Shown: piece by piece, positions 41,694 through 51,372 of the stretch | How the letters are laid out: every line of letters begins with the position of its first letter | Numbering within the stretch: position 1 is the stretch's first letter | Assembly (NCBI GenBank): GCA_947493005.1 | Contig: CANLOY010000003.1 | Span: forward strand, 558,001-622,000 | Reading direction: 5' to 3' | From: an uncultured Roseivirga sp. | GTDB taxonomy: Bacteria > Bacteroidota > Bacteroidia > Cytophagales > Cyclobacteriaceae | Length of the DNA: 64,000 bases | The notes under the pieces: model-generated | Databases searched by the model: none | What the model saw: only the letters and a program-made list of their open reading frames with translations | What the model was told of the DNA's origin: nothing | Made by a program: the position numbers and the translations under genes

Positions 41694-44600
41694 TTATTTC
41701 TTGTCTTTTCTCTTCTTGATGATAATAGCATCCACCGACTTATCTTTTACAAGCTGATTAAATGCTGGCAAGTCGTTGCTCATTATTGACCTCAACTTAG
41801 AAAGCTCTGCATCAATTTGTCTGGTTAGCTCAACCCTTACGGTTTCAGACTGGGCAGTAGGTCTCCACTCCCCTCCTCCTGCAACTCCTAGCAAGGCAGC
41901 GAGTTTGTTATTCAGTCGAATAGGGAAGTTCAATGGATCCTGACCAGATCTGTTCTTCGTCTGATAAAGTGCCTCTTCAATGGCAGTCATCTTCTTCATT
42001 AGTGCTTTACCTTCATCTACCACATCATCATACCTATCATCTCCTTTAATTTTGCCTAAAAGGTCGTCCATTTGTTCTCTGGCCGCACGGATATCCTTAA
42101 TTGCTCTATGAGTTTCAGTCACCTTGTCTCTTACCTTAATCAAGAAGTCGAATTGTGCCTGAATATCAGCATCTGTAGATGGATACCTTGGGTCTTTGAT
42201 TAATCTGAACTTAGTTTCCTGAGAGTCATCACCTACAATCAACTTCGCTGTGTATTCACCGGTCGGAGCCAGTGGCCCAGGTCCTCTTATAGAAGCTGCC
42301 CACATAATTAGGCCTTCAAACCCTTCGGCATTCTCATAACGCATATTCCAGTTGAAAGTGTTTAATCCTTTCTGAGCCTTTTGCTTAAAGGATTTAACCA
42401 AATCACCATTTTTGTCATAAATCTCTATAGCCACCTTGGTACCTTTTTCTACTTCATCTTTCATGTAATAGTAGATTATCGGGCCAGCTGGTTTGTTTTT
42501 ACCATACAGCAAGGACATGTCGTTGTCTCCTCCGCCAAAGAAACGGCCTCCACCACCAAGACGATAGGCATCCATTGGTTTAAACACATGAAAATCTTTT
42601 GAAGCCAACTCATCTGATAATTGATGCAAGATGGTCAGGTCATCTATCATCCAGAAGCTTCTACCTTGAGTAGCAGCAATCAGGTTGTCATTCTTAATTG
42701 CTAAGTCTGTGATTGGTACAATTGGCAAATTCATCTGAAAAGGCTTCCACGATGCACCATCATCAAAAGAAACGAACATTCCTCTTTCAGTTCCTGCATA
42801 AAGAAGTCCTTCTTTCTTAAGGTCTGCTCTTACTACTCTGGTGAAGTAATCATTTGGTATACCATTGGTGATTTTAGTCCATGTTTTACCGTAATCCTTT
42901 GTTTTATAAAGATAAGGCTGATAATCTCCTAGTTTATATTGTGTACCAGCGATATAAGCGCCTCCTTTTACAAATGGATCAGCATCAATACTGTTAATCA
43001 TCAAGTACTTCGGCATATCTGGAGGAGTTACATTCTCCCAGTTTTTACCACCGTCTCTTGTTACATGAATCAGCCCGTCATCAGAGCCGGTCCAGATCAA
43101 ATCCTTTTCATATGGTGATTCAATGGCTGCAAATACTGTAGCATAGTATTCTACTGAAGTATCATCATAAGTAATTGGCCCACCTGACTTACCCAATTTA
43201 TCCGGCTCAGCTCTGGTTAAATCAGGACTGATTACTTCCCAGGATTGCCCTTCGTTATACGTTACATGCACATGATTCGAAGTGGTGTATAGCTTATTGG
43301 AGCTGTGAGGTGAAAAGAAGATCGGGAAGTTCCACTGGAATCGATATTTGTAGTCCTCAGCGCCATGTCCCATTGGATTATCAGGCCATGCGTTGATGTT
43401 TCTACTAATTCCTGTCTTATGATCTCTTCTGGTTAAGAAACCACCATAACTACCTCCATATACAATATCAGGATTATCAGGGTTTGGAGCAATATGGGCG
43501 CTCTCCCCTCCTGCAGTCGACTCCCAATTATCATCGGTAATCGCAAAACCAAAAGACCTGTGGTCAATCCTTACAGTGGAATTATCCTGCTGGGCACCAT
43601 AGATTCTGTAAGGGAATGCATTATCAGTAGTTACTCTATAGAACTGTGAAGTAGGTTGGTTATTATAGGTAGACCAGCTGTTACCTCCATCATAAGATAC
43701 CTGTGCACCACCATCATCGGCAATAACCAGTCTCTGATTATCTTCAGGTGCTATCCAAAGGTCATGATGATCTCCATGAGGAGCCCCTCTTCTATCAAAA
43801 GTTCTTCCACCATCAGTTGAAGTATGATAGCCTACATTCATTACATAGACTTTGTTTACGTCTTTTGTATCTGCATAGATTCTTGAATAATACCAGGCTC
43901 TTTGTCTTAGTGCTCTTTCAGAGTTAGTATTTCTCCAGGTGTCTCCACCATCGGTAGATTTATACACTCCACCTTTGTTCGCCTCTATAATCGCATAAAC
44001 TGTATTTGGATTTACAGGTGAAATAGAAACTCCAATGATACCGATAGGGCCTTTAGGCATTCCTTTCTTCTCCATCAGGTTTTCCCAGTTTTCACCACCA
44101 TCGGTAGATCTCCAAAGTGCTGAGCCTTCTCCACCTGATGTAAGGCTATATGGAGTTCTGCGAACACGCCATGTACTGGCCATCATAAAATCAGGATTGT
44201 CGGGATCAATCGAAACATCAACTGCTCCGGCATCTTCATTAGCGAAAAGCACACGCTTCCAGTTTTTACCACCATCGGTAGTTTTATAAACTCCTCTGGT
44301 ATTGCTGGACTTGAATAAGTCTCCCATCACAGCAACCCAAACAACATCTGGGTTTTCAGGGTGAATCTTGATTCGGCCAACATGCATTGCATCCTTAAGC
44401 CCAATGTTAGTCCATGTTTCACCACCATCAATTGACTTCCACATGCCCTCAAATCCTGAAGAAACATTTCCTCTTACTGTCTCTTCTCCCTGACCAACGT
44501 ATACTACATCAGTATTAGATTCGCTTACAGCAACTGCACCAATAGATCCGCCAAAGAAGCCGTCAGAAACATTCTTCCAGGTAGTTCCACCATTCTCAGT

Positions 44601-44873
44601 TTTCCAGACACCTCCGCCTGTGGCACCCATATAAAATACATTTGGTTTGCCTGCCACACCGGTAGCACTTGAAGCTCTACCTCCACGGTATGGTCCAATG
44701 GAGCGCCATTCTATTCCTTTATAAACATCAGCCTTAGGGTCTTTGGTCGGCTGACTTGTGGTATTCTTTCCTTTTTTACGCCTTCGTTGCGCATTTGCAT
44801 CAAAAACAAGAGAAACCAATAGCAAACAAATCACTAAAAGCATCCCTTTGGTTGAGAGTCTCTTCAGAATCAT
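41694..44873 (-). CDS. Large exported BNR/VPS10-type propeller protein
   Basis: 1059 residues with a signal peptide ending DANAQ. Two consecutive propellers are built of Asp-box repeats of the form S-x-D-G-G-x-T/N-W (KTENGGTTWKNV, KSIDGGETWTNI, KTTDGGKNWKRV, RSTDGGENWENL, VTRDGGKNWENV), as in VPS10/sortilin and sialidase-like proteins, followed by a beta domain (GTKVAIEIYDKNGDLVKSF) and a C-terminal helical bundle ending in Lys-rich KKRKDKK. In Bacteroidota such proteins are annotated as glycosyl hydrolases, but no sialidase catalytic set is visible, so a binding role is as likely. Stand-alone gene. Confidence 0.88.
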   Translation of the reverse strand: MILKRLSTKGMLLVICLLLVSLVFDANAQRRRKKGKNTTSQPTKDPKADVYKGIEWRSIGPYRGGRASSATGVAGKPNVFYMGATGGGVWKTENGGTTWKNVSDGFFGGSIGAVAVSESNTDVVYVGQGEETVRGNVSSGFEGMWKSIDGGETWTNIGLKDAMHVGRIKIHPENPDVVWVAVMGDLFKSSNTRGVYKTTDGGKNWKRVLFANEDAGAVDVSIDPDNPDFMMASTWRVRRTPYSLTSGGEGSALWRSTDGGENWENLMEKKGMPKGPIGIIGVSISPVNPNTVYAIIEANKGGVYKSTDGGDTWRNTNSERALRQRAWYYSRIYADTKDVNKVYVMNVGYHTSTDGGRTFDRRGAPHGDHHDLWIAPEDNQRLVIADDGGAQVSYDGGNSWSTYNNQPTSQFYRVTTDNAFPYRIYGAQQDNSTVRIDHRSFGFAITDDNWESTAGGESAHIAPNPDNPDIVYGGSYGGFLTRRDHKTGISRNINAWPDNPMGHGAEDYKYRFQWNFPIFFSPHSSNKLYTTSNHVHVTYNEGQSWEVISPDLTRAEPDKLGKSGGPITYDDTSVEYYATVFAAIESPYEKDLIWTGSDDGLIHVTRDGGKNWENVTPPDMPKYLMINSIDADPFVKGGAYIAGTQYKLGDYQPYLYKTKDYGKTWTKITNGIPNDYFTRVVRADLKKEGLLYAGTERGMFVSFDDGASWKPFQMNLPIVPITDLAIKNDNLIAATQGRSFWMIDDLTILHQLSDELASKDFHVFKPMDAYRLGGGGRFFGGGDNDMSLLYGKNKPAGPIIYYYMKDEVEKGTKVAIEIYDKNGDLVKSFKQKAQKGLNTFNWNMRYENAEGFEGLIMWAASIRGPGPLAPTGEYTAKLIVGDDSQETKFRLIKDPRYPSTDADIQAQFDFLIKVRDKVTETHRAIKDIRAAREQMDDLLGKIKGDDRYDDVVDEGKALMKKMTAIEEALYQTKNRSGQDPLNFPIRLNNKLAALLGVAGGGEWRPTAQSETVRVELTRQIDAELSKLRSIMSNDLPAFNQLVKDKSVDAIIIKKRKDKK

Positions 44874-44984
44874 AATTAACAGTTTGATTTAAGGTATAGT
44901 ACTCAAAGGTTATTATGCTAAAAGTTAGGAACTAACACCCACAATCAGAAAAGGGATACTTTGTTTTACACGAGTGGGAAAAAG

Positions 44985-45013
44985 AAGAGTCGACCCAAAA
45001 TGGGTCGACTCTT
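44985..45013 (-). terminator. Strong hairpin terminator of the small acidic protein gene
   Basis: AAGAGTCGACCCA-AAA-TGGGTCGACTCTT, a perfect 13-bp stem with a 3-nt loop. The T-rich tract lies on the minus-strand side. Confidence 0.88.
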
Positions 45014-45038
45014 ACTCTATAACGTGCAAATAATATGA

Positions 45039-45413
45039 TTAATTAATCTTATAAAGAGATGTGTTGTTGTAGCGGGTTAAAAATTCCGCCTGGTTCAACA
45101 TTTTCTTAGTTTCCGAATTCTCAATAACCTCACCTTCTTCTAAAACAATTGAATTGATAAGATTATCCTCCTTGTCGTAAATCTTAATGATCTCCACTTG
45201 TTCTTCTTCTAAAGCGAAGTCGAAATCAAGTTCCTCTTCCATGGTAACTTCATCGTAAGCTCTTTCTAAAGATGCTTCAACATTGTACACCATCAAATCT
45301 TTGTTACCTGAGATACCGTATGTTTCGATACCTGCAGTAAGCGTTACCGCTGCTGCCAATGCCAATGCGACTATCGCTGACATTTTTCTTCGTGTGTTAA
45401 ACTTTCTTTTCAT
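45039..45413 (-). CDS. Small acidic exported protein, unknown function
   Basis: 124 residues. The N terminus has five basic residues, then SAIVALALAAAVTLTAG, a signal peptide or anchor. The mature part is strongly acidic (TMEEELDFDFALEEEQVEI) with a short strand pair (IIKIYDKEDNLINSIVLEEGE) that resembles type-A repeat tails of some exported Bacteroidota proteins. No cysteines and no domain recognised. It has its own strong terminator and lies alone between convergently and divergently placed neighbours. Confidence 0.7.
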   Translation of the reverse strand: MKRKFNTRRKMSAIVALALAAAVTLTAGIETYGISGNKDLMVYNVEASLERAYDEVTMEEELDFDFALEEEQVEIIKIYDKEDNLINSIVLEEGEVIENSETKKMLNQAEFLTRYNNTSLYKIN

Positions 45414-45610
45414 GACCGTGTTGTTTCGAATATGTTGTTTTTGTGTTCAGGGTGTTAACCGTGTGTTACCAAATATTATTTTATGACACACACTTTATTA
45501 GACGACAAAGTTCTAGAAAAGTTTATTTTCTACCCACAAAAAAGTAGAATATTTTCTCAATCGGTCGAAACATCGGATGAACCGTAGCATATATGGAGTG
45601 AAATATGAGG

Positions 45611-45637
45611 CAATAAAAAACCCGCACTAGGCGGGTT
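45611..45637 (-). terminator. Intrinsic terminator after the cystathionine gamma-synthase-type gene
   Basis: On the minus strand AACCCGC-CTAGT-GCGGGTT is followed by a run of T, 24 bp after the stop codon. Confidence 0.88.
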
Positions 45638-45660
45638 CTCATTTTATGTTTTATAACTAC

Positions 45661-46800
45661 CTATCCTATAGCCTGTTCCAGATCGGCAATCAGGTCATCA
45701 GCAGACTCAATTCCCACACTCAGTCGAATGAGAGAATCCAACAAGCCTACTTTCATTCTTTCCTCTTTAGGAATAGCTCCGTGCGTCATTGTTGCCGGAT
45801 GGTTCGCCATTGACTCTACCCCTCCTAAAGATTCGGCCAAAGCAAAGACTTTGAATTTTTCCATTACACGGAAAGATTGCTCCATATCGTCTTCATGAAA
45901 AGTAAATGAGATCATTCCACCAAAGCCTTTCATTTGTGCTTTGGCAATTTCATGGTTAGGGTGAGATTCAAATCCCGGCCAGTATACCTTATTTACTTTT
46001 GGATGCTGCGCCAGATATCTTGCTACCTTTTCTCCGTTTTCACAATGCCTCTCCATTCTAAGGTGAAGTGTTTTGATTCCTCTTAGTACCAAGAAACAAT
46101 CCTGAGGTCCTGCTACCGCACCACAAGAGTTTTGAATAAAGGCCAAACGATCGTATAAGTCTTTATCGTTTAATGCTAATGCTCCCATAACAACATCGGA
46201 GTGTCCGCCCAGATACTTTGTTACAGAGTGCATTACAATATCAGCACCCAGATCAATTGGGCTTTGTAATGCTGGAGAAGCAAAAGTGTTATCTACACCT
46301 AACAGTATATTGTGTTTCTTAGCAATGGCCGCTACAGCTTTGATGTCAATGATATTCATCATTGGGTTAGTTGGAGTTTCTAACCAAATCAGCTTGGTAT
46401 TCTCATTTACATACTCTTCGACATTTTCGGCTTTATCCATATCAATAAAGTGAAATTTGATACCGAAATTCTCGAAGATCTTAGTGAAGATTCTGTAAGT
46501 ACCTCCATAAAGATCGTTCCCGCTGATCACCTCATCGCCAGGCTTCAATAGCTTGATCACAGCATCGATTGCTGCCAGGCCGGAACCAAAAACCAAACCA
46601 TGATTGGCGTTTTCCAATGCCGCTATACTATCCTGAAGCGCAAACCTTGTTGGATTCTGAGTTCTCGAATACTCAAAACCTTGATGGTCTCCTGGAGATT
46701 TCTGAACATAAGTAGAAGTTTGATAAATAGGTGTCATTATAGCACCTGTAGACGGGTCTGGTTCTACCCCGGCATGCACTGCCTTAGTATCAAAATGCAT
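45661..46800 (-). CDS. Cystathionine gamma-synthase/lyase-type PLP enzyme
   Basis: 379 residues. Cys/Met-metabolism PLP enzyme: TPIYQTSTYVQ, YSRTQNPTR, the FGSGLAAI loop, LETPTNPMMNIIDI, VDNTFASPALQ, and the PLP lysine in HSVTKYLGGHSD near residue 198. It acts in transsulfuration or methionine synthesis; synthase and lyase cannot be separated by sequence alone. It is the last gene of a three-gene run, 6 bp after mscS, an unusual partner that suggests only shared transcription. Confidence 0.93.
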   Translation of the reverse strand: MHFDTKAVHAGVEPDPSTGAIMTPIYQTSTYVQKSPGDHQGFEYSRTQNPTRFALQDSIAALENANHGLVFGSGLAAIDAVIKLLKPGDEVISGNDLYGGTYRIFTKIFENFGIKFHFIDMDKAENVEEYVNENTKLIWLETPTNPMMNIIDIKAVAAIAKKHNILLGVDNTFASPALQSPIDLGADIVMHSVTKYLGGHSDVVMGALALNDKDLYDRLAFIQNSCGAVAGPQDCFLVLRGIKTLHLRMERHCENGEKVARYLAQHPKVNKVYWPGFESHPNHEIAKAQMKGFGGMISFTFHEDDMEQSFRVMEKFKVFALAESLGGVESMANHPATMTHGAIPKEERMKVGLLDSLIRLSVGIESADDLIADLEQAIG

Positions 46801-46806
46801 TATTGT

Positions 46807-48444
46807 TTACTTTTTATCTTGGTTATTAAAATAAGTAGTCAGTTCCTTATTCATTTCATCTGCCGATTGTTTGTAATCAGGAGTCAGAGAATTTTGACCA
46901 GGAACTTGTTCTATCATTAATGTCTGAGTTGGGAACGCAAAACGTACACCTAAATGTTCCGCAAGTTTATTGGCTTCTAACATTATTTGTTGACGACACC
47001 TTAATTCTTCCGTCCAATCTGGTACTTGAAAGAAAATGTAGAGCATTATATCCAGAGAACTCGCAGCGTAATCGTTCAGGAAAATGTTGTAATAGTCTTT
47101 TCTTGTATGTGGGTGTCTCTTCACAATTTCCTCCAACCCCTTAACATATACTTCTATCAGTCTGGCTGGTGTATCATAAGTGACAGAAAGCTTGGTATAA
47201 AACCTTCTGTATTTTCTTAGGCCATGGTTGTCTACCGTACTGTTTGAAATAATACTATTAGGTACATACATAACCGAATCTCTGAATGTTCTGATTCTTG
47301 TAGAACGAAACCCAACTTCTTCTACTGTTCCATCTATTTCACCAGAAGTCACCCAATCACCGATCTGAAAAGGTCTGTCAATAAAGATCATTAAAGAGCC
47401 AAAGAAATTCTTCAGCGTATCTTGAGCAGCCAAAGCAAAGGCCAAACCACCGATAGACAATCCCGTCAGTAGTGGCCATATATCAAACTTAAAGCCTCTG
47501 AGTATGGCCACAAAACCAACAATAACCACAAATACTTTAAGCACTTTTCTGATTAATGGCACTAGCTGATCATCTAATGTGTTTTTAGACTTTTCAGCCA
47601 TTCTGACAAAATAGACTCCTATTATATCTACCAGTTTATAGAAGAATATAGTGGCAAACAATGGCACGAGTGCATGCGCTAAGAGTATCAGGTTAGTAGC
47701 AATAAATGGCGGTAACTGAAGTGTTGGAATTAAAACACTTCCAACTCTGGCTACAATCATTAAGCTAAAAGGCTTTGCTGCCGGAATCAACACTCCTTTC
47801 GCCAAATCAACCTTTCCGTACTTATGCATAACACGTACCAAAAGGTTTCTAATGAAAAAAGTAAAGAAGAGATGAATAAGAAAACTGAACAATATCAGTA
47901 TTAGAATCCCCAGATACTGCCATACATGAAGTCCTATGTACTTCCTATTTCCTAACTTAGGCAATAGGTTTAATAATTTATCAGTGCCATAAGGGTATAC
48001 TTGCTTGTGAATCCTATCAATCTCTGAAACTGTTCTGGAAGAATATAACCAACCGTGATCTGTTTTTTCTACATATATATCTGGAAACTCCTTTGTCAGA
48101 ACATACCTTCTTCTTTGGGTTAAACTATCAATGTAATCTGACTTTCGAGGAAGGTCTTCCATTATGATGAAATTGCCCGATCCGTCCAATATCTGCTTTA
48201 GTTCAATAGCCAGACGTGCAAGCTCTTCTTCTGACCTCTGTCCTCCGAAAAGTGACTTGGCGGCCTGCTCAGGATTCCTTGAGTCTTCCTGTAAATACTT
48301 CAGGTGGTTATAAATGGCCTCATAAGGGCTCTTAAAAGTATTAGGCAGACTTTCTACCTGACTCTTCAGAGACAATGTGCTACATAACAAAAGCAGCAAC
48401 AGTTTAAAACGAATAAAACTAGAAAGGCTTAACTGCATAAACAT
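46807..48444 (-). CDS. MscS-family mechanosensitive channel
   Basis: 545 residues with a signal-like N terminus, a periplasmic domain of about 150 residues, four to five membrane helices and the MscS core: pore-lining GLSIGGLAFALAAQDTLKNF, the beta domain FQIGDWVTSGEIDGTVEEVG and RTFRDSVMYVPNSIISNS, and a C-terminal cytoplasmic part. It releases solutes on osmotic down-shock. It overlaps the upstream DUF3352-like gene by 26 bp and precedes the PLP enzyme by 6 bp. A second ATG two codons in is possible. Confidence 0.93.
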   Translation of the reverse strand: MFMQLSLSSFIRFKLLLLLLCSTLSLKSQVESLPNTFKSPYEAIYNHLKYLQEDSRNPEQAAKSLFGGQRSEEELARLAIELKQILDGSGNFIIMEDLPRKSDYIDSLTQRRRYVLTKEFPDIYVEKTDHGWLYSSRTVSEIDRIHKQVYPYGTDKLLNLLPKLGNRKYIGLHVWQYLGILILILFSFLIHLFFTFFIRNLLVRVMHKYGKVDLAKGVLIPAAKPFSLMIVARVGSVLIPTLQLPPFIATNLILLAHALVPLFATIFFYKLVDIIGVYFVRMAEKSKNTLDDQLVPLIRKVLKVFVVIVGFVAILRGFKFDIWPLLTGLSIGGLAFALAAQDTLKNFFGSLMIFIDRPFQIGDWVTSGEIDGTVEEVGFRSTRIRTFRDSVMYVPNSIISNSTVDNHGLRKYRRFYTKLSVTYDTPARLIEVYVKGLEEIVKRHPHTRKDYYNIFLNDYAASSLDIMLYIFFQVPDWTEELRCRQQIMLEANKLAEHLGVRFAFPTQTLMIEQVPGQNSLTPDYKQSADEMNKELTTYFNNQDKK

Positions 48445-51034
48445 TCATCTGATTTGCGAAGTTAACAAACACTTCATATTCTAGCCTACTTTGATAGTAA
48501 AGTATACTAACCCTTTCATTTGTTGGCATTAAGCTAGTAAGAAATTCTCCTTTACCGTTTATTATTCTCATTACACCTTCTTTAGTATCTCTGACAACAT
48601 AAACTTCCTTGCCATTTCTGAAATTATAAAAATCCACATCAAGCTCCCTTGAGTTTGGATAGTCTATAGAAAAGTGCTCCTGACCATTTGCATCGAAAAA
48701 AGTCAATTTCCTTCCGTCATTTCTTACCACTTTAAAAGTAGTTTTTAATGCATCGAATGACAGGCTAAAAGTAGTATTAACAGCAGTTTTCAGCAATTGC
48801 TTTTTATTAACCACTTGGCCATTTAGGTTAATTTGTACCAATTCCCCTCCTGCGCTTACCAAAGAAATAAGTGTTTGAGAAAAGTTAGCTCCCTTAGTCA
48901 AGGCAACGTCTCCTTCAAACTGATTTCCAATGCTAACCGGAAAACCACTGTAGTCCTCTCCTTTTCTATTCAAAAGATTCACGTTCCCATTTCGCTCCAC
49001 AACCACAAAGCAATCTCTACCTCTTATTCTTACATGGAAAGGAGTATGTAAAAGTGCTCCTCCAACAGGTTTTGCTTCCCAGCCTTCTAATAATCCCCCC
49101 TGTTTATCAAACAATGACAAACTTCCTCTTCGATCTTTGGCCAGATAACGATAGCGTTTACTATTATTATAATCGATAACATCAGTTCCATCGAAAGGCA
49201 GTTCTGATTCGAAAGGCTTTGGAAAACCTTCCACATTATCTCCATTTCTGTCTATCAAATGGATTAGTGAATCAGTAAACATTAGATATTGTAACTTCTT
49301 ATTATTGTAGTAATCAATTTGATGTATATCTCCTACAACCTGCCCTCCAAGATTCTTTTTCCATTGTACATCGCCCTGTTTGGTAGATAGATAAATGTTA
49401 TTTGCCATATCCTGAAATATCACCTCTCTGCCAGAGTTGACATGATTCCTGACTACAAAAGGTTTTGTCGTGAGTAAAGTATCTGCAAAAACGTTTGCCA
49501 TTACCCCCTCCATCACATTATCTGAGCTTTCCTCCTGCCTATCCGGTACTTTAAAGTTTGAGTTAAAAGCCAGACTCCCTGAGACCAGTACTCCATTGTT
49601 GGCCTTATTAAACTGAAGTTTGAACAAAGACAGAACATTCATTATTTCCGGATGTTCTTCGAACATTGTCTTCCACTTTGTTTTAAGCTTATCTTTCAAA
49701 GGGTCGGCCGCAAACTCAAAGTCCTGAACTAATGTTAAGTCAGTTTCCTGAATCATATCATCCAAAATCCGTCTTTGGTCAACAGACTTACCCCAGGTAG
49801 TTTCAGAATCAAAATCATCCAAAACAGTCTTTAATGCATCAAGATTATCAGATAGTAAAAGTGTATTCTGAAGGGAAGTATAATAAGGAGCACCAGCATT
49901 AGCACCTTCGGTTCCCAAAAAGTTGCTTAAGAATTCTGGTGAGTTAATATAGCCTATTTCCGAATTAATGTATTGCTCCTTATAAATAGCAGAGTCAGAA
50001 GGCAGTAGGTGATTATTAGCCACTTTATCGAAGGCTAGTTTCAATAGGGCCGTATCCTGAACCGGCAATACATAAGTCTTACTGGACGCTTGCCCGCCAA
50101 CATTCATATTTATCACACAAATTCCCTCTTCCAGTAAATCAGACAAATCCGGACTTGTCACTTTAAATGGCTTCCATTGAAAAGAATTAGAGGTCAAAGG
50201 GATAATATTTTTAGCAAAAATTGGTGTTGGTTTTTTCTCAAAATCTGATTGACTTCCGTCACCCTCACCTTGAAAGGATATACCATCTTCATCAATGCTA
50301 AGACTCAATATCAGGTTTCCTGAAAAAGGATTTTTGGTTTTTTCCCTGAGCTTATCTTCAAAAAAAATGGCGTTAAGTTCATTAAGCCTGTTGGTATTAA
50401 CAATTAAGGATAAATCATTTACTTCATCGAACTTTTCGCCTTGAAGTAACAACCTTTTATTCTCTTCCTGTATGGAACGTATTGCATCTTCAATTAGTAA
50501 TGCATTCTCTGAAAATATCAGAAAGTCTCCTTCTATTATTGTCGCTATCGAAAAATCAGGTGACTTTAGACTAACAATTTCTCTATCATTCAGTGATTGA
50601 ATTTCTATATTCAATTCCTGACTGGTTAAATCTTCAACAATGGAGACAATGCTGGAAGTACTCCAATCAAACCCACTCGATTTAACAATAAACATGGGTG
50701 TTAAATCATTGCTAGAAGTGGCGTGAATTGTAACCCAAAGTTTAAGCTTTGTGAGGTTAGATTTCAAGACTCCATTCTTCTCCAGAGAATCTATGGAATT
50801 TAGCTTTACAAATAAGGTATTTATCAAGGGTACCTCAGCTACTGCTTCAAACCAAGATTGCTCGTTTAGGATCTCGAATGTTTTTTGCAGATCATTAATC
50901 TGTATTGCAAACAGACTAGTTTCAGGAACAATGATATTCACATTGGATTTTGAGGGTTTTTCTTTCAAAAAATAGTATCCGGAAAAACATATAAATGCAA
51001 AAATTAATAAATAAATTACTATCTTTGTTTTCAA
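48419..51034 (-). CDS. DUF3352-like membrane-anchored protein with C-terminal propeller-like half
   Basis: 871 residues. An N-terminal anchor (IVIYLLIFAFICFSGYYFL) precedes a DUF3352-like region (NIIVPETSLFAIQINDLQ, LWVTIHATSSNDLTPMFIVK, FSENALLIEDAIRSI). The last 330 residues have repeats with GD/G-x-V-x-W and NRNGDNVEGFP-type turns (LIDRNGDNVEGFPKPF, LFDKQGGLLEGWEAKP, LLNRKGEDYSGFPVSI), resembling a propeller. Function unknown. The start codon is TTG: the frame holds no ATG until about residue 114 and none in the upstream in-frame part. An exact -7 box lies 32 nt upstream. It overlaps mscS by 26 bp. Confidence 0.75.
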   Translation of the reverse strand: MKTKIVIYLLIFAFICFSGYYFLKEKPSKSNVNIIVPETSLFAIQINDLQKTFEILNEQSWFEAVAEVPLINTLFVKLNSIDSLEKNGVLKSNLTKLKLWVTIHATSSNDLTPMFIVKSSGFDWSTSSIVSIVEDLTSQELNIEIQSLNDREIVSLKSPDFSIATIIEGDFLIFSENALLIEDAIRSIQEENKRLLLQGEKFDEVNDLSLIVNTNRLNELNAIFFEDKLREKTKNPFSGNLILSLSIDEDGISFQGEGDGSQSDFEKKPTPIFAKNIIPLTSNSFQWKPFKVTSPDLSDLLEEGICVINMNVGGQASSKTYVLPVQDTALLKLAFDKVANNHLLPSDSAIYKEQYINSEIGYINSPEFLSNFLGTEGANAGAPYYTSLQNTLLLSDNLDALKTVLDDFDSETTWGKSVDQRRILDDMIQETDLTLVQDFEFAADPLKDKLKTKWKTMFEEHPEIMNVLSLFKLQFNKANNGVLVSGSLAFNSNFKVPDRQEESSDNVMEGVMANVFADTLLTTKPFVVRNHVNSGREVIFQDMANNIYLSTKQGDVQWKKNLGGQVVGDIHQIDYYNNKKLQYLMFTDSLIHLIDRNGDNVEGFPKPFESELPFDGTDVIDYNNSKRYRYLAKDRRGSLSLFDKQGGLLEGWEAKPVGGALLHTPFHVRIRGRDCFVVVERNGNVNLLNRKGEDYSGFPVSIGNQFEGDVALTKGANFSQTLISLVSAGGELVQINLNGQVVNKKQLLKTAVNTTFSLSFDALKTTFKVVRNDGRKLTFFDANGQEHFSIDYPNSRELDVDFYNFRNGKEVYVVRDTKEGVMRIINGKGEFLTSLMPTNERVSILYYQSRLEYEVFVNFANQMNVYAVKPF

Positions 51035-51372
51035 CTTAAATCTATGGTTTTAGAGTTCGTAACGATCAAAAGTAAATACTTGTCTATTGAAAACTAAGTA
51101 ATGGCATAATATTTGGAATTCGAACCTTTCGAAATAAAAATGTGTCAAGGATTTGGTAGGGATTACAGTAGACAAAAGGTAGACAAAATGATAAATCACA
51201 GGATATCTGTTTGAACAACACGTATTTAGGTGCACAATCTTTTTTTTTGTATTGTTTATATGACACTTTTCCATGAATTTTGCGTTACCTGTTTGACACT
51301 TGACTTTTTGATTGCGATCGCTACTAAAACTTGACACAAAAAATAAGGTTGATAATCAAAATATGACTGACT
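51035..51372. other. 338-bp intergenic region with short repeats
   Basis: Between divergent genes. It holds the minus-strand promoter box, two exact GTAGACAAAA copies with period 11 (51168-51177, 51179-51188), two TTGACAC copies (51293-51299, 51331-51337) plus a TTGAC, and a T9 run. The minus-strand frames here have no coding features I trust. No RNA fold recognised. Confidence 0.5.
51067..51074 (-). promoter_or_regulatory. -7 promoter box (TACTTTTG) of the DUF3352-like operon
   Basis: Exact TAnnTTTG on the minus strand, 32 nt upstream of the TTG start, supporting transcription into that start. Confidence 0.65.

Noticed and set aside
51312-51322. GCGATCGC octamer, the HIP1 motif of cyanobacteria
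   Set aside because: A single occurrence in a Bacteroidota context; chance.
51050-51337. Minus-strand frames of 95 and 60 codons in the 338-bp gap
   Set aside because: They cover the promoter box and low-complexity runs, and their composition is not protein-like.
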